Positions 26,031-33,856 of a stretch of DNA of 64,000 nucleotides are shown here, piece by piece; position 1 is the stretch's first letter; each line of letters starts with the position of its first letter. Position numbers and translations under genes: made by a program. Source of the DNA: Dyadobacter crusticola DSM 16708 (GTDB lineage Bacteria; Bacteroidota; Bacteroidia; Cytophagales; Spirosomataceae); contig NZ_JNJB01000012.1 of the NCBI RefSeq assembly GCF_000701505.1, positions 186,001 to 250,000 of the forward strand, in the 5' to 3' direction. The notes under the pieces were generated by a model that did not search any database, had not been told where the DNA came from, and worked only from the letters and a program-made list of their open reading frames with translations.

Positions 26031-27266
26031 ATGGAACAATCAAAAGTTACGACAAAGGTCGTTCACGACACAAGACGTGTCAAGCAAAACGGCACCTACC
26101 CTCTTAAACTTAGAGTAACCTTTCAAAGGACGTACAAAGACTATCGACTAGGAATCGATTTGACGGAAGAAGATTTTAGGCAAATGGTGGGCGGTAGAAA
26201 TCGAAACGATAGGCTGCGCGAAACCCGTCTTATCCTTCAAGCGAAAGAAAGTGAAGCTAATGATATTGTCAGAAAACTCCCTGTTTTCTCATTCAAAAAC
26301 TTTGAGAAGGTTTTATTTGAAGGCACAACACAGAAGGCTAAGCAGAGTATCTACCATTTAATGGAAGAATATATTGGCGAGCTTAAGACTAAGCAACAGG
26401 TCTCCACCAGCAGCTGTTACCAAACTTCCCTTGGCTCATTTCGCTCATTCGCAAAAAATCTTCGATATGATCAAATTGACAAGGAATTTCTCGAAGGATA
26501 CATGCAGCATATGTTAAGGGAAGGAAAATCTACAACAACGATTAGTATCTATCTGCGATGCTTTCGAACAATTGTCAACAGAGCTATTGAAGCAGGCTAT
26601 ATCCATAGATCCGATTATCCATTTTCAAAGACTCGATTTCAGATTCCTGGCGGCAGAAATATTAAGAAAGCATTGAAAATCAGCCAAATTGAAAAATTGT
26701 TCAATTATCCTACTGTCTCGGGGACAAATGAAGACAGGGCAAAAGACATTTGGTTGTTTTCCTATCTGTGTAACGGAATGAATATCAAGGATATTTGCCG
26801 ACTGCGATACCGGGACATCAACAAGTCTACAATTACTTTCATTAGAGCTAAGACGGAGCGTACCTCAAGAGGTAATCTAGCTCAAATCGTTGTTAAGCCA
26901 GTAAAGGAAGCATTCGACATCATTAACAAATGGGGAAATTTGGAACATACTAAGGATAATTTTGTCTTTCCTTTCCTGAATGATTCAAGAAATGCTTTTG
27001 ATGAAAGGCGAATAGTTCAGAATGTCACAAGGAACGTGAACAAGCATATGGCACGGATAGGCAAGGCACTTGGTTTTGATGGCATATTGACCACCTACGT
27101 GGCAAGGCACTCATATAGCACAGTCTTGAAACGGAGCAATGAGGTTTCGATTGATTATATATCCGAAAGTCTTGGTCACAAGGACAGGAAAACGACTCAG
27201 CACTATCTTGACAGCTTCGAAGAAGAAGAATTGGAGCGTTATGGCAAGCTTCTTGTCGCGTTCTGA
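26031..27266 (+). CDS. int: tyrosine recombinase/integrase
   Basis: This encodes 411 residues from ATG 26031 (an upstream in-frame TTG at 26001 is less likely). It has an N-terminal arm-binding-type domain (about 8-50, VVHDTRRVKQNGTYPLKLRV), a SAM-like core-binding domain (about 105-195) and a C-terminal catalytic domain (about 215-400). Visible catalytic residues are Arg359 and His360 (VARHSYST), His383 (LGHKD) and the nucleophile Tyr392 (HYLDSF). Asn248 (YLCNGMNIKD) occupies the place of the first catalytic Arg, as in IntDOT-like relatives that lack that Arg. Its position next to the left repeat marks it as the enzyme that integrates the element into tRNA-Val. Confidence 0.95.
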   Translation: MEQSKVTTKVVHDTRRVKQNGTYPLKLRVTFQRTYKDYRLGIDLTEEDFRQMVGGRNRNDRLRETRLILQAKESEANDIVRKLPVFSFKNFEKVLFEGTTQKAKQSIYHLMEEYIGELKTKQQVSTSSCYQTSLGSFRSFAKNLRYDQIDKEFLEGYMQHMLREGKSTTTISIYLRCFRTIVNRAIEAGYIHRSDYPFSKTRFQIPGGRNIKKALKISQIEKLFNYPTVSGTNEDRAKDIWLFSYLCNGMNIKDICRLRYRDINKSTITFIRAKTERTSRGNLAQIVVKPVKEAFDIINKWGNLEHTKDNFVFPFLNDSRNAFDERRIVQNVTRNVNKHMARIGKALGFDGILTTYVARHSYSTVLKRSNEVSIDYISESLGHKDRKTTQHYLDSFEEEELERYGKLLVAF

Positions 27267-27380
27267 CACCAGATTTCATACCTCAAACGAGAAACGGGAA
27301 ATTGCATCACACTTTGTCTTAAAGTGTTTTGTATTTTCGGTTTCTTGATTTTGGTGAGTAACTCTAACTTCTCTATAATT

Positions 27381-28277
27381 ATGACACCTCAGTTAAACGA
27401 GATTGATGAGGTATTGGAAGACATTGACACCTTTTTTACTCCTACCAACTTCAAAAGGTGGCTACTGACTGCAGAAAGTGACTATGAAAACAATTTACTT
27501 CTCGCACTGATCGAAGACGCCGAACATTTCTCATCCATACCCACGTCGCAGGACAGCACAGACTCAATTCGCACCTACCTGTCAAAAGCTCCAATTGAAC
27601 CAAAACTAGCTTTAAGATTAACTCTTAACACTCATATTCGGAAGTTAACGAGAATTTCACAGAATAAACTCACCGAAAATTTAGCGTCAGATTTGTATAA
27701 ACAACAACTTGTCAATTATATATGCCATAATATAAAACTGCTTGCAGTAGGATGTCAGTCGGAAGTAGTTTTCTTACCATATGTCGACATTATATGGGAA
27801 ACTTTAAGAAGCTTCGAAAATTTCATGGAGAGACACTATGGATTAAGAGCAGAGCCTGAATCTTCTTTGCAAACTCGATCAAACTATTCGACAGTCAATA
27901 CAGAAACCATTGTGTCACATCACATTGACAGAATATTTGCTCATTTAACCCAAAAAAGCTCCGGCTTACCTGGCGATCTTACACCGGCAGAATACCTTCA
28001 GTTTAAAGACTCGTTACTAAAAACAATTCTACCGGGAGACGAAGCCCCCAAGGTATACAATTTTAAAACTCCAAGAATCTCGGGCGAATCGCTGAGATAC
28101 TCATTTTCACTTTTAGCGGAAGCATTGAATGATGATACTCCTACCATGCGGATCACCCTAGCTCGGTATTTGAAAACATATTTCGATAAAATGAAAGAAA
28201 GAGTACCAGAAGTACTGGCAAAAAACTTCGCGAAACCAAAACCAAAGGGATACCATTATCTTGATGAAAGTCAGTGA
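27381..28277 (+). CDS. element protein of unknown function
   Basis: This 298-residue, mostly helical, soluble protein starts at the ATG at 27381 (MTPQLNEIDEVLED); a GTG at 27324 is in frame but adds a hydrophobic stretch unlike the rest. The C-terminus is basic (KERVPEVLAKNFAKPKPKG). I do not recognise the family. Proteins at this position between integrase and HTH gene in Bacteroidota elements are sometimes RteC-type regulators, but I do not see convincing RteC motifs. It follows the integrase by 114 bp in the same direction. Confidence 0.75.
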   Translation: MTPQLNEIDEVLEDIDTFFTPTNFKRWLLTAESDYENNLLLALIEDAEHFSSIPTSQDSTDSIRTYLSKAPIEPKLALRLTLNTHIRKLTRISQNKLTENLASDLYKQQLVNYICHNIKLLAVGCQSEVVFLPYVDIIWETLRSFENFMERHYGLRAEPESSLQTRSNYSTVNTETIVSHHIDRIFAHLTQKSSGLPGDLTPAEYLQFKDSLLKTILPGDEAPKVYNFKTPRISGESLRYSFSLLAEALNDDTPTMRITLARYLKTYFDKMKERVPEVLAKNFAKPKPKGYHYLDESQ

Positions 28278-28382
28278 ATTACTTAGAAACCAAAAGTTCA
28301 CCAAAAGTACCAAAAACCCTACATTGAAAAGCTGGATATTTTTGAACCATCATTCAACGAAGAATGTGTTTAAAAATGTTTT

Positions 28383-28649
28383 ATGCAAAGCGAAGAACAA
28401 AAGCTAGATCAGATTCTGGCACTTCTAGAAAGTCTCGTTGGCGCCGTTAGCCAAGCTCAGTCCAGCTCCACACGCCTCCTAACTATTGACCAAGCAGCTG
28501 ATTTAATTTGCAAATCAGTCCATACAGTTTATGGATTAGTATCTCGTCGCAAAATACCTCATCACAAAAATGGGAACAAACTGCTTTTTGAAGAATCTGC
28601 ACTCCTCGAATGGGTAAAGGCTGGATCAAGACCTTGTCTAAGAGATTAA
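28383..28649 (+). CDS. helix-turn-helix excisionase-family protein
   Basis: This encodes 88 residues with a short coiled N-terminus (about 1-25) and a MerR-like/excisionase winged helix (about 37-80: LLTIDQAADLICKSVHTVYGLVSRRKIPHHK, then KLLFEESALLEWVK). This layout is standard for excisionase-type DNA-binding proteins carried beside tyrosine integrases in Bacteroidota elements. The likely role is to direct excision or control the element's genes. The stop precedes the start of the polymerase-like gene by 11 bp. Confidence 0.88.
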   Translation: MQSEEQKLDQILALLESLVGAVSQAQSSSTRLLTIDQAADLICKSVHTVYGLVSRRKIPHHKNGNKLLFEESALLEWVKAGSRPCLRD

Positions 28650-28660
28650 CAAAAAAGGGT

Positions 28661-30175
28661 ATGTTTGACAAAAGAACACGAAACGGATTCGAAGAGCTTG
28701 AAGAAGCTCTCCAATTATTTAGAACAAGCCGAGACAGTCAGTTTGTTCCGCCTGTAGTCGTAAATCAGACGAAGTCAGAAAATGTCCCTAAGAAGCGAAG
28801 CGCGGTGGTGCCACAAAATTTAGATCTAGATAGCTTAGTTAAGAATATAAAGCCTAAGGGATTTAGGCCAACACTCGATCGATTATATTATCTAGTAGGA
28901 CTTTTAAGTGAAATGCATGCGCGAAACCGACGTATTGGGTCGAGTGGTATAGATGAGTACCTGAGCTTTGTTTCACTTTCCTCTCAAATATTGAAACCTA
29001 AAATCCATAACTATCAAATGTATCTAGAATATCTAATTGATGCTGGAGTTTTGGAGTGTGATAACCAATATATCGTTGGAGGAAAGTCAAAAGGATATAG
29101 GCTTACCAGTACTTACAGAACTTCCGGAAGATTACAGCCGATAGATGAACCGAACCTCTTTGATGATACGAGAAAACTTCGCGACGATGTACTAGTAGAC
29201 TCAACCCTGAAAGTCCAATATGATCTCTTAATGAATTTGGAACTCGATTACACTGGAGCTATGCAATATTTAAATGACTGTAGAGCGTCTGAAATTGAAA
29301 AGTCAAAGGAGAAAAAACATGCGGCTATTCACCTGAGATACAACTCTTTCCTAGTGATGATAAAAAATTTTTTTGACAAGAATATATATATTGGCAGAGA
29401 TGATTATTCTGGACGAATACACTCCAACTTGACAAATATTAAGAGTGAGTACAGGCACTTTCTAAAATATCAAGGCTGTAGACTAGTGTCGATTGATCTA
29501 TCAAACACTATGGCGTTGATAACTTTAATGCTTTTAAGGTTGGATTTCTATGAGGAGACTGAAAGCAATTTGGTAACGTTTAAAAATATAAACTCAGAGA
29601 GTTTATATAATTTGAAATTCTTCGATATTAATACTGATAAGTATTTATATTCTATTATGTGCGGGAGTTTAAAAACTCCCGCAATTGAAGAGGAGTTGGC
29701 GGAGTTTTCAAATATTGTCACTAGTGGTAAATTTTACGAAACAATGGTGACACATTTCGCAGAGTACCATGACGTGTATTATTCGAGGGAGCAAGTCAAA
29801 AACCTAATGTTTCTTGTTCTTTATTGTCGTTCAGACGAAACTCGAGATTCGATACTTTTCAAGAAAACCTTATTTGATGAGTGCTATCCGACTATCGGTG
29901 CGATATTGAATGGATGGCGCGAACTCGGAGAAAGCAATCTACCTATGCTCTTACAAAGAGTAGAAGCGCACATTTTTCTCGACTGCATTTTACCAAGAAT
30001 TTCTGAAAGATGTGGCGATATTCCTATCTTTACGCTGCATGACAGCATTATCACGCTTGAAGAGTTCGTAGATGAGGTGCAGAACATTATGTATGAGGTG
30101 ATATTAGAAAAAACTGGTGTTTCCTGTGCTCTTAAGACGGAAATGTGGAGTCCAGATATGATTTTAAAAGATTGA
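28661..30175 (+). CDS. short DNA polymerase A-like (single-subunit polymerase fold) protein
   Basis: This encodes 504 residues from ATG 28661 (preceded by AAAAAAGGGT; an earlier in-frame ATG at 28610 overlaps the HTH gene). The C-terminal half shows, in correct order, the palm/fingers motifs of family A polymerases: GRIHSN (251-256), motif A LVSIDLSNTMA with Asp279, motif B with spacing R376-x3-K380-x3-F384-x3-Y388 (REQVKNLMFLVLYC), and motif C FTLHDSI with His460-Asp461. The N-terminal ~190 residues are Lys-rich then helical and may bind DNA. There is no 3'-5' exonuclease domain. It is probably the element's replication or primer-extension enzyme, which is inference. Known single-subunit RNA polymerases share this fold, so RNA synthesis is also possible. 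Confidence 0.75.
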   Translation: MFDKRTRNGFEELEEALQLFRTSRDSQFVPPVVVNQTKSENVPKKRSAVVPQNLDLDSLVKNIKPKGFRPTLDRLYYLVGLLSEMHARNRRIGSSGIDEYLSFVSLSSQILKPKIHNYQMYLEYLIDAGVLECDNQYIVGGKSKGYRLTSTYRTSGRLQPIDEPNLFDDTRKLRDDVLVDSTLKVQYDLLMNLELDYTGAMQYLNDCRASEIEKSKEKKHAAIHLRYNSFLVMIKNFFDKNIYIGRDDYSGRIHSNLTNIKSEYRHFLKYQGCRLVSIDLSNTMALITLMLLRLDFYEETESNLVTFKNINSESLYNLKFFDINTDKYLYSIMCGSLKTPAIEEELAEFSNIVTSGKFYETMVTHFAEYHDVYYSREQVKNLMFLVLYCRSDETRDSILFKKTLFDECYPTIGAILNGWRELGESNLPMLLQRVEAHIFLDCILPRISERCGDIPIFTLHDSIITLEEFVDEVQNIMYEVILEKTGVSCALKTEMWSPDMILKD

Positions 30176-30222
30176 AATGAACTAAGATATAATTTTTTTA
30201 TTCGCTTGTAGCTAAAAGTCCT

Positions 30223-30336
30223 GTCCAACAAAATCTGGTAAATTTTCGACACGACAGGGAGTAAAGTTCGGCGCCTACGATATACGTGGGCGTTGCTTTG
30301 CTTTTGTCGTGAAGGCTTACCAGAGCCGTGTTGGAC
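30223..30336 (+). ncRNA. candidate structured RNA or DNA rod, 114 nt
   Basis: Five nested stems account for most of the segment: 30223-30230 with 30329-30336 (GTCCAACA/TGTTGGAC), 30234-30241 with 30317-30324 (TCTGGTAA/TTACCAGA), 30250-30256 with 30305-30311 (CACGACA/TGTCGTG), 30261-30266 with 30296-30301 (one G-U), and 30272-30279 with 30285-30292 closing loop ATATA (one G-U). Internal loops are small. G-U tolerance on the plus strand favours an RNA read in the direction of the flanking genes. It lies between the polymerase-like gene and an unknown gene. I do not recognise a known RNA family; an origin-like DNA structure is the alternative. Confidence 0.55.
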
Positions 30337-30343
30337 GAAGTAA

Positions 30344-30364
30344 ATGTAACGTTCCACGTTTTTT
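30344..30364 (+). terminator. possible short terminator after the structured segment
   Basis: AACGT-TCC-ACGTT is followed by TTTTT directly before the next ATG. The stem is only 5 bp, but its place just after the 114-nt rod would suit the end of a small RNA. Confidence 0.3.
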
Positions 30365-31003
30365 ATGAGCTTATCAGAACTAATTTCACCTCAACCCCCA
30401 CCTTCTGATGGAAATCGCATTTTGCGGGTTGCCAACCACTTATGGACACTGACAGAGCAATTGTCAGTGCCGTTCGATTTCAAGGAGAATCATGTCCTTC
30501 ATTCTCGATTAGAGATCAGGCTCCTTGTATCATACTTCACCTTATGGGAGCTTCGCCAATTGGGCTTCATACCAGATCTAGAAGAAATATGTGCCGCATT
30601 TCTGAAGCATCCCTATTACGAGATTGCCAAGATTCGCAGGAGTGAGATGTTTAGGGTCGCAACATACGATCTTCAATCATCAAGGAAGACTGCAAACGAT
30701 ACCAAACATCGCGATAGCATTAATGCAGCAGTTGAAGATGTCAATGTCTTCATTCAAACGCGTGACTATTTTTATACACGTTACTTCAACGAGTTCTTTG
30801 GGCCGCGCCGTGTCTTACCGTTTCAGCCGTTATATCTAGCATATTACTTCCCTTTGTGCCATTTAGGGAACTTAGATCCAAATGACGACTACTCCAATAA
30901 AGTCAATCATAAGTTAGCACAAGTCGTTGCTGAAAAGCTCGACTTTCTTCACCGAGAAGTTATGTTTAATCTTTTTATGGAAATACCAAATCTTATCTCA
31001 TGA
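30365..31003 (+). CDS. element protein of unknown function, coupled to TPR gene
   Basis: This 212-residue soluble protein is rich in aromatic and charged residues (VNVFIQTRDYFYTRYFNEFF, PLYLAYYFPLCHLG). No signal, membrane helix or known motif is seen. Its stop overlaps the start of the following TPR gene by 4 bp (ATGA), so the two are almost certainly a functional pair. It begins just after the structured intergenic segment. Confidence 0.7.
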   Translation: MSLSELISPQPPPSDGNRILRVANHLWTLTEQLSVPFDFKENHVLHSRLEIRLLVSYFTLWELRQLGFIPDLEEICAAFLKHPYYEIAKIRRSEMFRVATYDLQSSRKTANDTKHRDSINAAVEDVNVFIQTRDYFYTRYFNEFFGPRRVLPFQPLYLAYYFPLCHLGNLDPNDDYSNKVNHKLAQVVAEKLDFLHREVMFNLFMEIPNLIS

Positions 31004-31350
31004 TAACAATTCTAGTCATAGCTGTGATAGGAATAGCTGTCTATCTATACTACAAACACCTGGATGAATCTACGGTTACTGTGGAGAACGCGTTTAACCT
31101 CGCTAATGAGTATCACGATAACGGCGACTATGTCCAAGCGATACATCAGTATACAAAGGGGTTGGAATCTGCTCCCAGACACTATCAACTCTGGAATAAT
31201 AGAGGCGAGGTAAAGTATCAACTTGGCAGGTTTACAGAAGCATTAGCGGACTTTCAAAAAAGTGTCGAATTTGAACCGAGTAGGTCGATTAATGTTAGGG
31301 CTTACGGTAATATCGAAAAATGCCTGCACATGATCAGCAAACTAAATTGA
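31000..31350 (+). CDS. membrane-anchored TPR protein
   Basis: This encodes 116 residues: an N-terminal membrane helix (about 2-18, TILVIAVIGIAVYLYY) followed by two tetratricopeptide repeats (about 29-62, FNLANEYHDNGDYVQAIHQY, and 63-96, WNNRGEVKYQLGRFTEALAD). TPRs mediate protein-protein contact, so this is probably a membrane-tethered adaptor. It is translationally coupled (ATGA) to the upstream unknown gene; the IS110 transposase follows. Confidence 0.8.
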   Translation: MITILVIAVIGIAVYLYYKHLDESTVTVENAFNLANEYHDNGDYVQAIHQYTKGLESAPRHYQLWNNRGEVKYQLGRFTEALADFQKSVEFEPSRSINVRAYGNIEKCLHMISKLN

Positions 31351-31463
31351 TGGTAATTAACGATCAAGTGCAGATACGCCGCTCAGAATGAACAAATGAG
31401 GGCATTAAATGCAAATCTGCTTATTACGACTAACCTAACGACGTCGAGATCAGTATAGATTAT

Positions 31464-31471
31464 TATTTTTG
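31464..31471 (+). promoter_or_regulatory. putative -7 element in the IS110 left end
   Basis: TATTTTTG matches TAnnTTTG and lies about 104 bp upstream of the transposase ATG, leaving a long leader. In IS110 elements a leader in this position can contain the bridge RNA. Confidence 0.35.
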
Positions 31472-31574
31472 ACATGTTGCTCTCCATAAACGTGAGATGA
31501 GCTTTGGGTATTAAAGCACTCCGCTCTGGCAAGCTTATTAGAATGGTCAAATATCGTCGTTTATCATCATTGTT

Positions 31575-32573
31575 ATGAGGTTCTTTCTCGGCATTGATAT
31601 CTCGAAGCTTTCCTTGGATCTAGCCTTGTTAGATTTGTCGGAGAACTGCCTATTAGCAATCAAGCTAGAGAATAATTATTCTACGATAAAACAATTTTTC
31701 AATGGATTGCATCGGACGCATAATGTCCGACCTAAGGAATGTCTGATTTGTGCGGAAGATATGGGTGTCTATGCGACGCACTTAATGGCAGTAGCGCAAG
31801 ACAAGACACTTTCGGTGTGGCTTGAGTCACCGTTGCGCATAAAGCGCTCATTGGGAATTCAAAGGCTTAAAACAGATGCGTATGATGCGCTTCAAATCGC
31901 CAGATATGCTCGTAGAAACTTTAAGGATGCGAGAATATGGGAGCCTCCACGCCCTTGCATTCAATCGTTAAAGTCGCTGTCTACAATTAGGAAAAGGCTT
32001 CAGAAAGTTTTTAAAATGCTTACTAACAGTGACAAAATAGATACCTTCTTTTTGCCAAAGGAACAGTCTGGAATGTTGCGCGAATTTTCTGAGAATTCGG
32101 TAACGGCTGTGGCTCATGATATCAATAAGGTCAACGTCCAAATAAAAAAAATCATTTCTGAAGACCTTTCTTTGCGTCGGCTGTTCGAGATCGTAACATC
32201 TGTTCCCGGAATAGGGCAGATCACAGCTCTTGAAATAATAGTTAGTACTAACGAGTTCAAAACAATTACAAGTGCTCGCAAGTTTGCCTCGTATTGTGGA
32301 GTCGCTCCATTTAAACGGCAATCAGGGACAAGCTTGTTGGGAAGAAATAAGGTATCTCCTCTTGCGGGAAAGGAATTAAAAAGCTTACTTCATCTCGCTG
32401 CCTTGATTTATGCGCGGAGCGATAAGTATTCATTAGGACGATACTATCTCCGGAAAACAGCAGAAGGCAAAAACCGGATGAGCGTCCTGAATGCCATCAG
32501 GAACAAGATCATACATCGAATATTTGCTTGTGTCGAAAAGGGGCAAATGTTTCAAGATACGAATGACATGTGA
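31575..32573 (+). mobile_element. IS110-family transposase (DEDD recombinase)
   Basis: This 332-residue protein has the N-terminal RuvC-like DEDD domain with Asp8 (FLGIDIS), Glu61 (CAEDMG), Asp101 and Asp104 (LKTDAYDAL), a coiled linker, and the C-terminal Tnp_20-type domain with VTSVPGIGQITALEI and a conserved Ser region (FKRQSGTS, Ser250). All key residues are present, so it may be active. IS110 elements have no clear terminal inverted repeats, so the ends cannot be placed by eye; they should lie within 31351-31574 and 32574-32850. Relatives use a noncoding bridge RNA from the element end to choose the target. Confidence 0.93.
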
Positions 32574-32860
32574 CCTATGCGTACGAATTGCTATCACAGG
32601 TAGAAGGTGTAACCTAGATTTATTATAAGCTTACCGTACGCAGTGCAATGATGACGTGATATACTATAAAAAAGAATAGGTATAACCTGCGGGCTTTAAC
32701 AGTAATCATCGAGTTGCGGGTCACCCTCTTTAACCTCCGGATATTTGAAATGTACCGAAGGTAGAAAGAAGATTACATACCGACCTTCAGTGAAATTAAA
32801 TTTTTAAATATTAACTCTTTGAAGAGTGCCTTAAATTTTCAATCGTAAACCCTATTGTCT
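32574..32860. other. noncoding segment after the IS110 transposase
   Basis: About 290 bp without a gene. It holds short inverted repeats GCGTACG/CGTACGC (about 32579 and 32634), a direct repeat GGTGTAACCT/GGTATAACCT (about 32607 and 32678) and GAAGGTA with ACCTTC arms (about 32758-32795). The right end of the IS is probably inside it. Confidence 0.4.
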
Positions 32861-32872
32861 AGGACCACGTCT

Positions 32873-33655
32873 ATGAAAGATATATACACCAGCGCTAGAA
32901 CGAGCAGAATCGTTAGGATAAGATGTTTGCTTATGAATAAGAAAATGTTCGTTTCATTAGACTTGAATTCACTCAAGCATCTCGTTGTCTCTTCGGAGAC
33001 TTTGCAGCAACAAACTGGCGTTAACGTCAATGAGCTGGAATTATTAACTGGGTTGTTTGTTACGTACAGTGTGGATAGAAGTGGCAAAATTGCCTACCCG
33101 CATTCTGATGAAAAAATGAAATTTTTAGATCCCATATATAGTATTCAGCTCCAGGATTCTCTGGAAAAACAAAAAATTGCCAAGTCGGATTTACTTTTAC
33201 CTTTTGAGAAAATAGTCGATGTAGGTTTCTTTCATAAATTTGGTAGAATTAATGTTCGGCTGTCTACTGACGTTAATACATACTTTATGCCAGATTTTGT
33301 GCTAAACCGTGATAGTGGCTTACCTCTGCAATTACAGCATCACCTTGACGGATGTTTCTTATACCCGGAGTACTTTAAAGTTGGGGAAAGTTTAGGTAAC
33401 GGAAAGGTCAATACAGCGGAGATGAAGGCAGTCAAGAAGTACCATATTAGATACTCAAAGTCCTTTGACGGCTTGCCAGAACAGTCAAACACTCCTTCTA
33501 AAAAAAATATCTATATTCCAAATTCTAGACGCTCTCGTGATGAGTTAAATGAGTTTTATGAATACTCATCGACCGGAAATAATGATTGGGTTAAGGATAT
33601 TTTTGATGATGCCTTCGATGGTCAAAAAGATGCTTGGGATGACTATGATCAATAA
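32873..33655 (+). CDS. element protein of unknown function
   Basis: This encodes 260 residues from ATG 32873; a later ATG giving MNKKMFVSLDL is also possible, which would remove a basic leader. The protein is soluble with an acidic C-terminus (DDAFDGQKDAWDDYDQ). No domain is recognised. It stands alone, with the IS110 element upstream and a perfect inverted repeat downstream at 33705-33740. Confidence 0.65.
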   Translation: MKDIYTSARTSRIVRIRCLLMNKKMFVSLDLNSLKHLVVSSETLQQQTGVNVNELELLTGLFVTYSVDRSGKIAYPHSDEKMKFLDPIYSIQLQDSLEKQKIAKSDLLLPFEKIVDVGFFHKFGRINVRLSTDVNTYFMPDFVLNRDSGLPLQLQHHLDGCFLYPEYFKVGESLGNGKVNTAEMKAVKKYHIRYSKSFDGLPEQSNTPSKKNIYIPNSRRSRDELNEFYEYSSTGNNDWVKDIFDDAFDGQKDAWDDYDQ

Positions 33656-33704
33656 ACAACGAAATAAAAGCTTACGGGCTTAATCGTTGAATTAATAATC
33701 AAAT

Positions 33705-33740
33705 TAATCAGATTTAATTACTTTTAATTAAATCTGATTA
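33705..33740. terminator. perfect 16-bp inverted repeat between convergent genes
   Basis: TAATCAGATTTAATTA and its exact complement are separated by CTTT. It lies between the convergent gene pair ending at 33655 and 33857, so a bidirectional terminator is the simplest reading. It is AT-rich and lacks a strong flanking T run, so an operator or DNA structure is also possible. Confidence 0.5.
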
Positions 33741-33856
33741 TTGCAGCTATCAGTGCCAATTACCTTATAGTTATGTAACTTGTGACAACCAAATTATCAT
33801 CCTGAAAGTCACTAGCAAGTTATCATTCAATTTCTGATTTCTACTTCAGACTGCGC

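Noticed and set aside
27381..28277. RteC-type regulator
   Set aside because: Position fits, but I cannot see convincing RteC motifs; left as unknown.
30223..30336. Retron msr-msd RNA
   Set aside because: No reverse transcriptase gene follows; the nearby polymerase-like gene is upstream and has Pol A rather than RT motifs (no YxDD).
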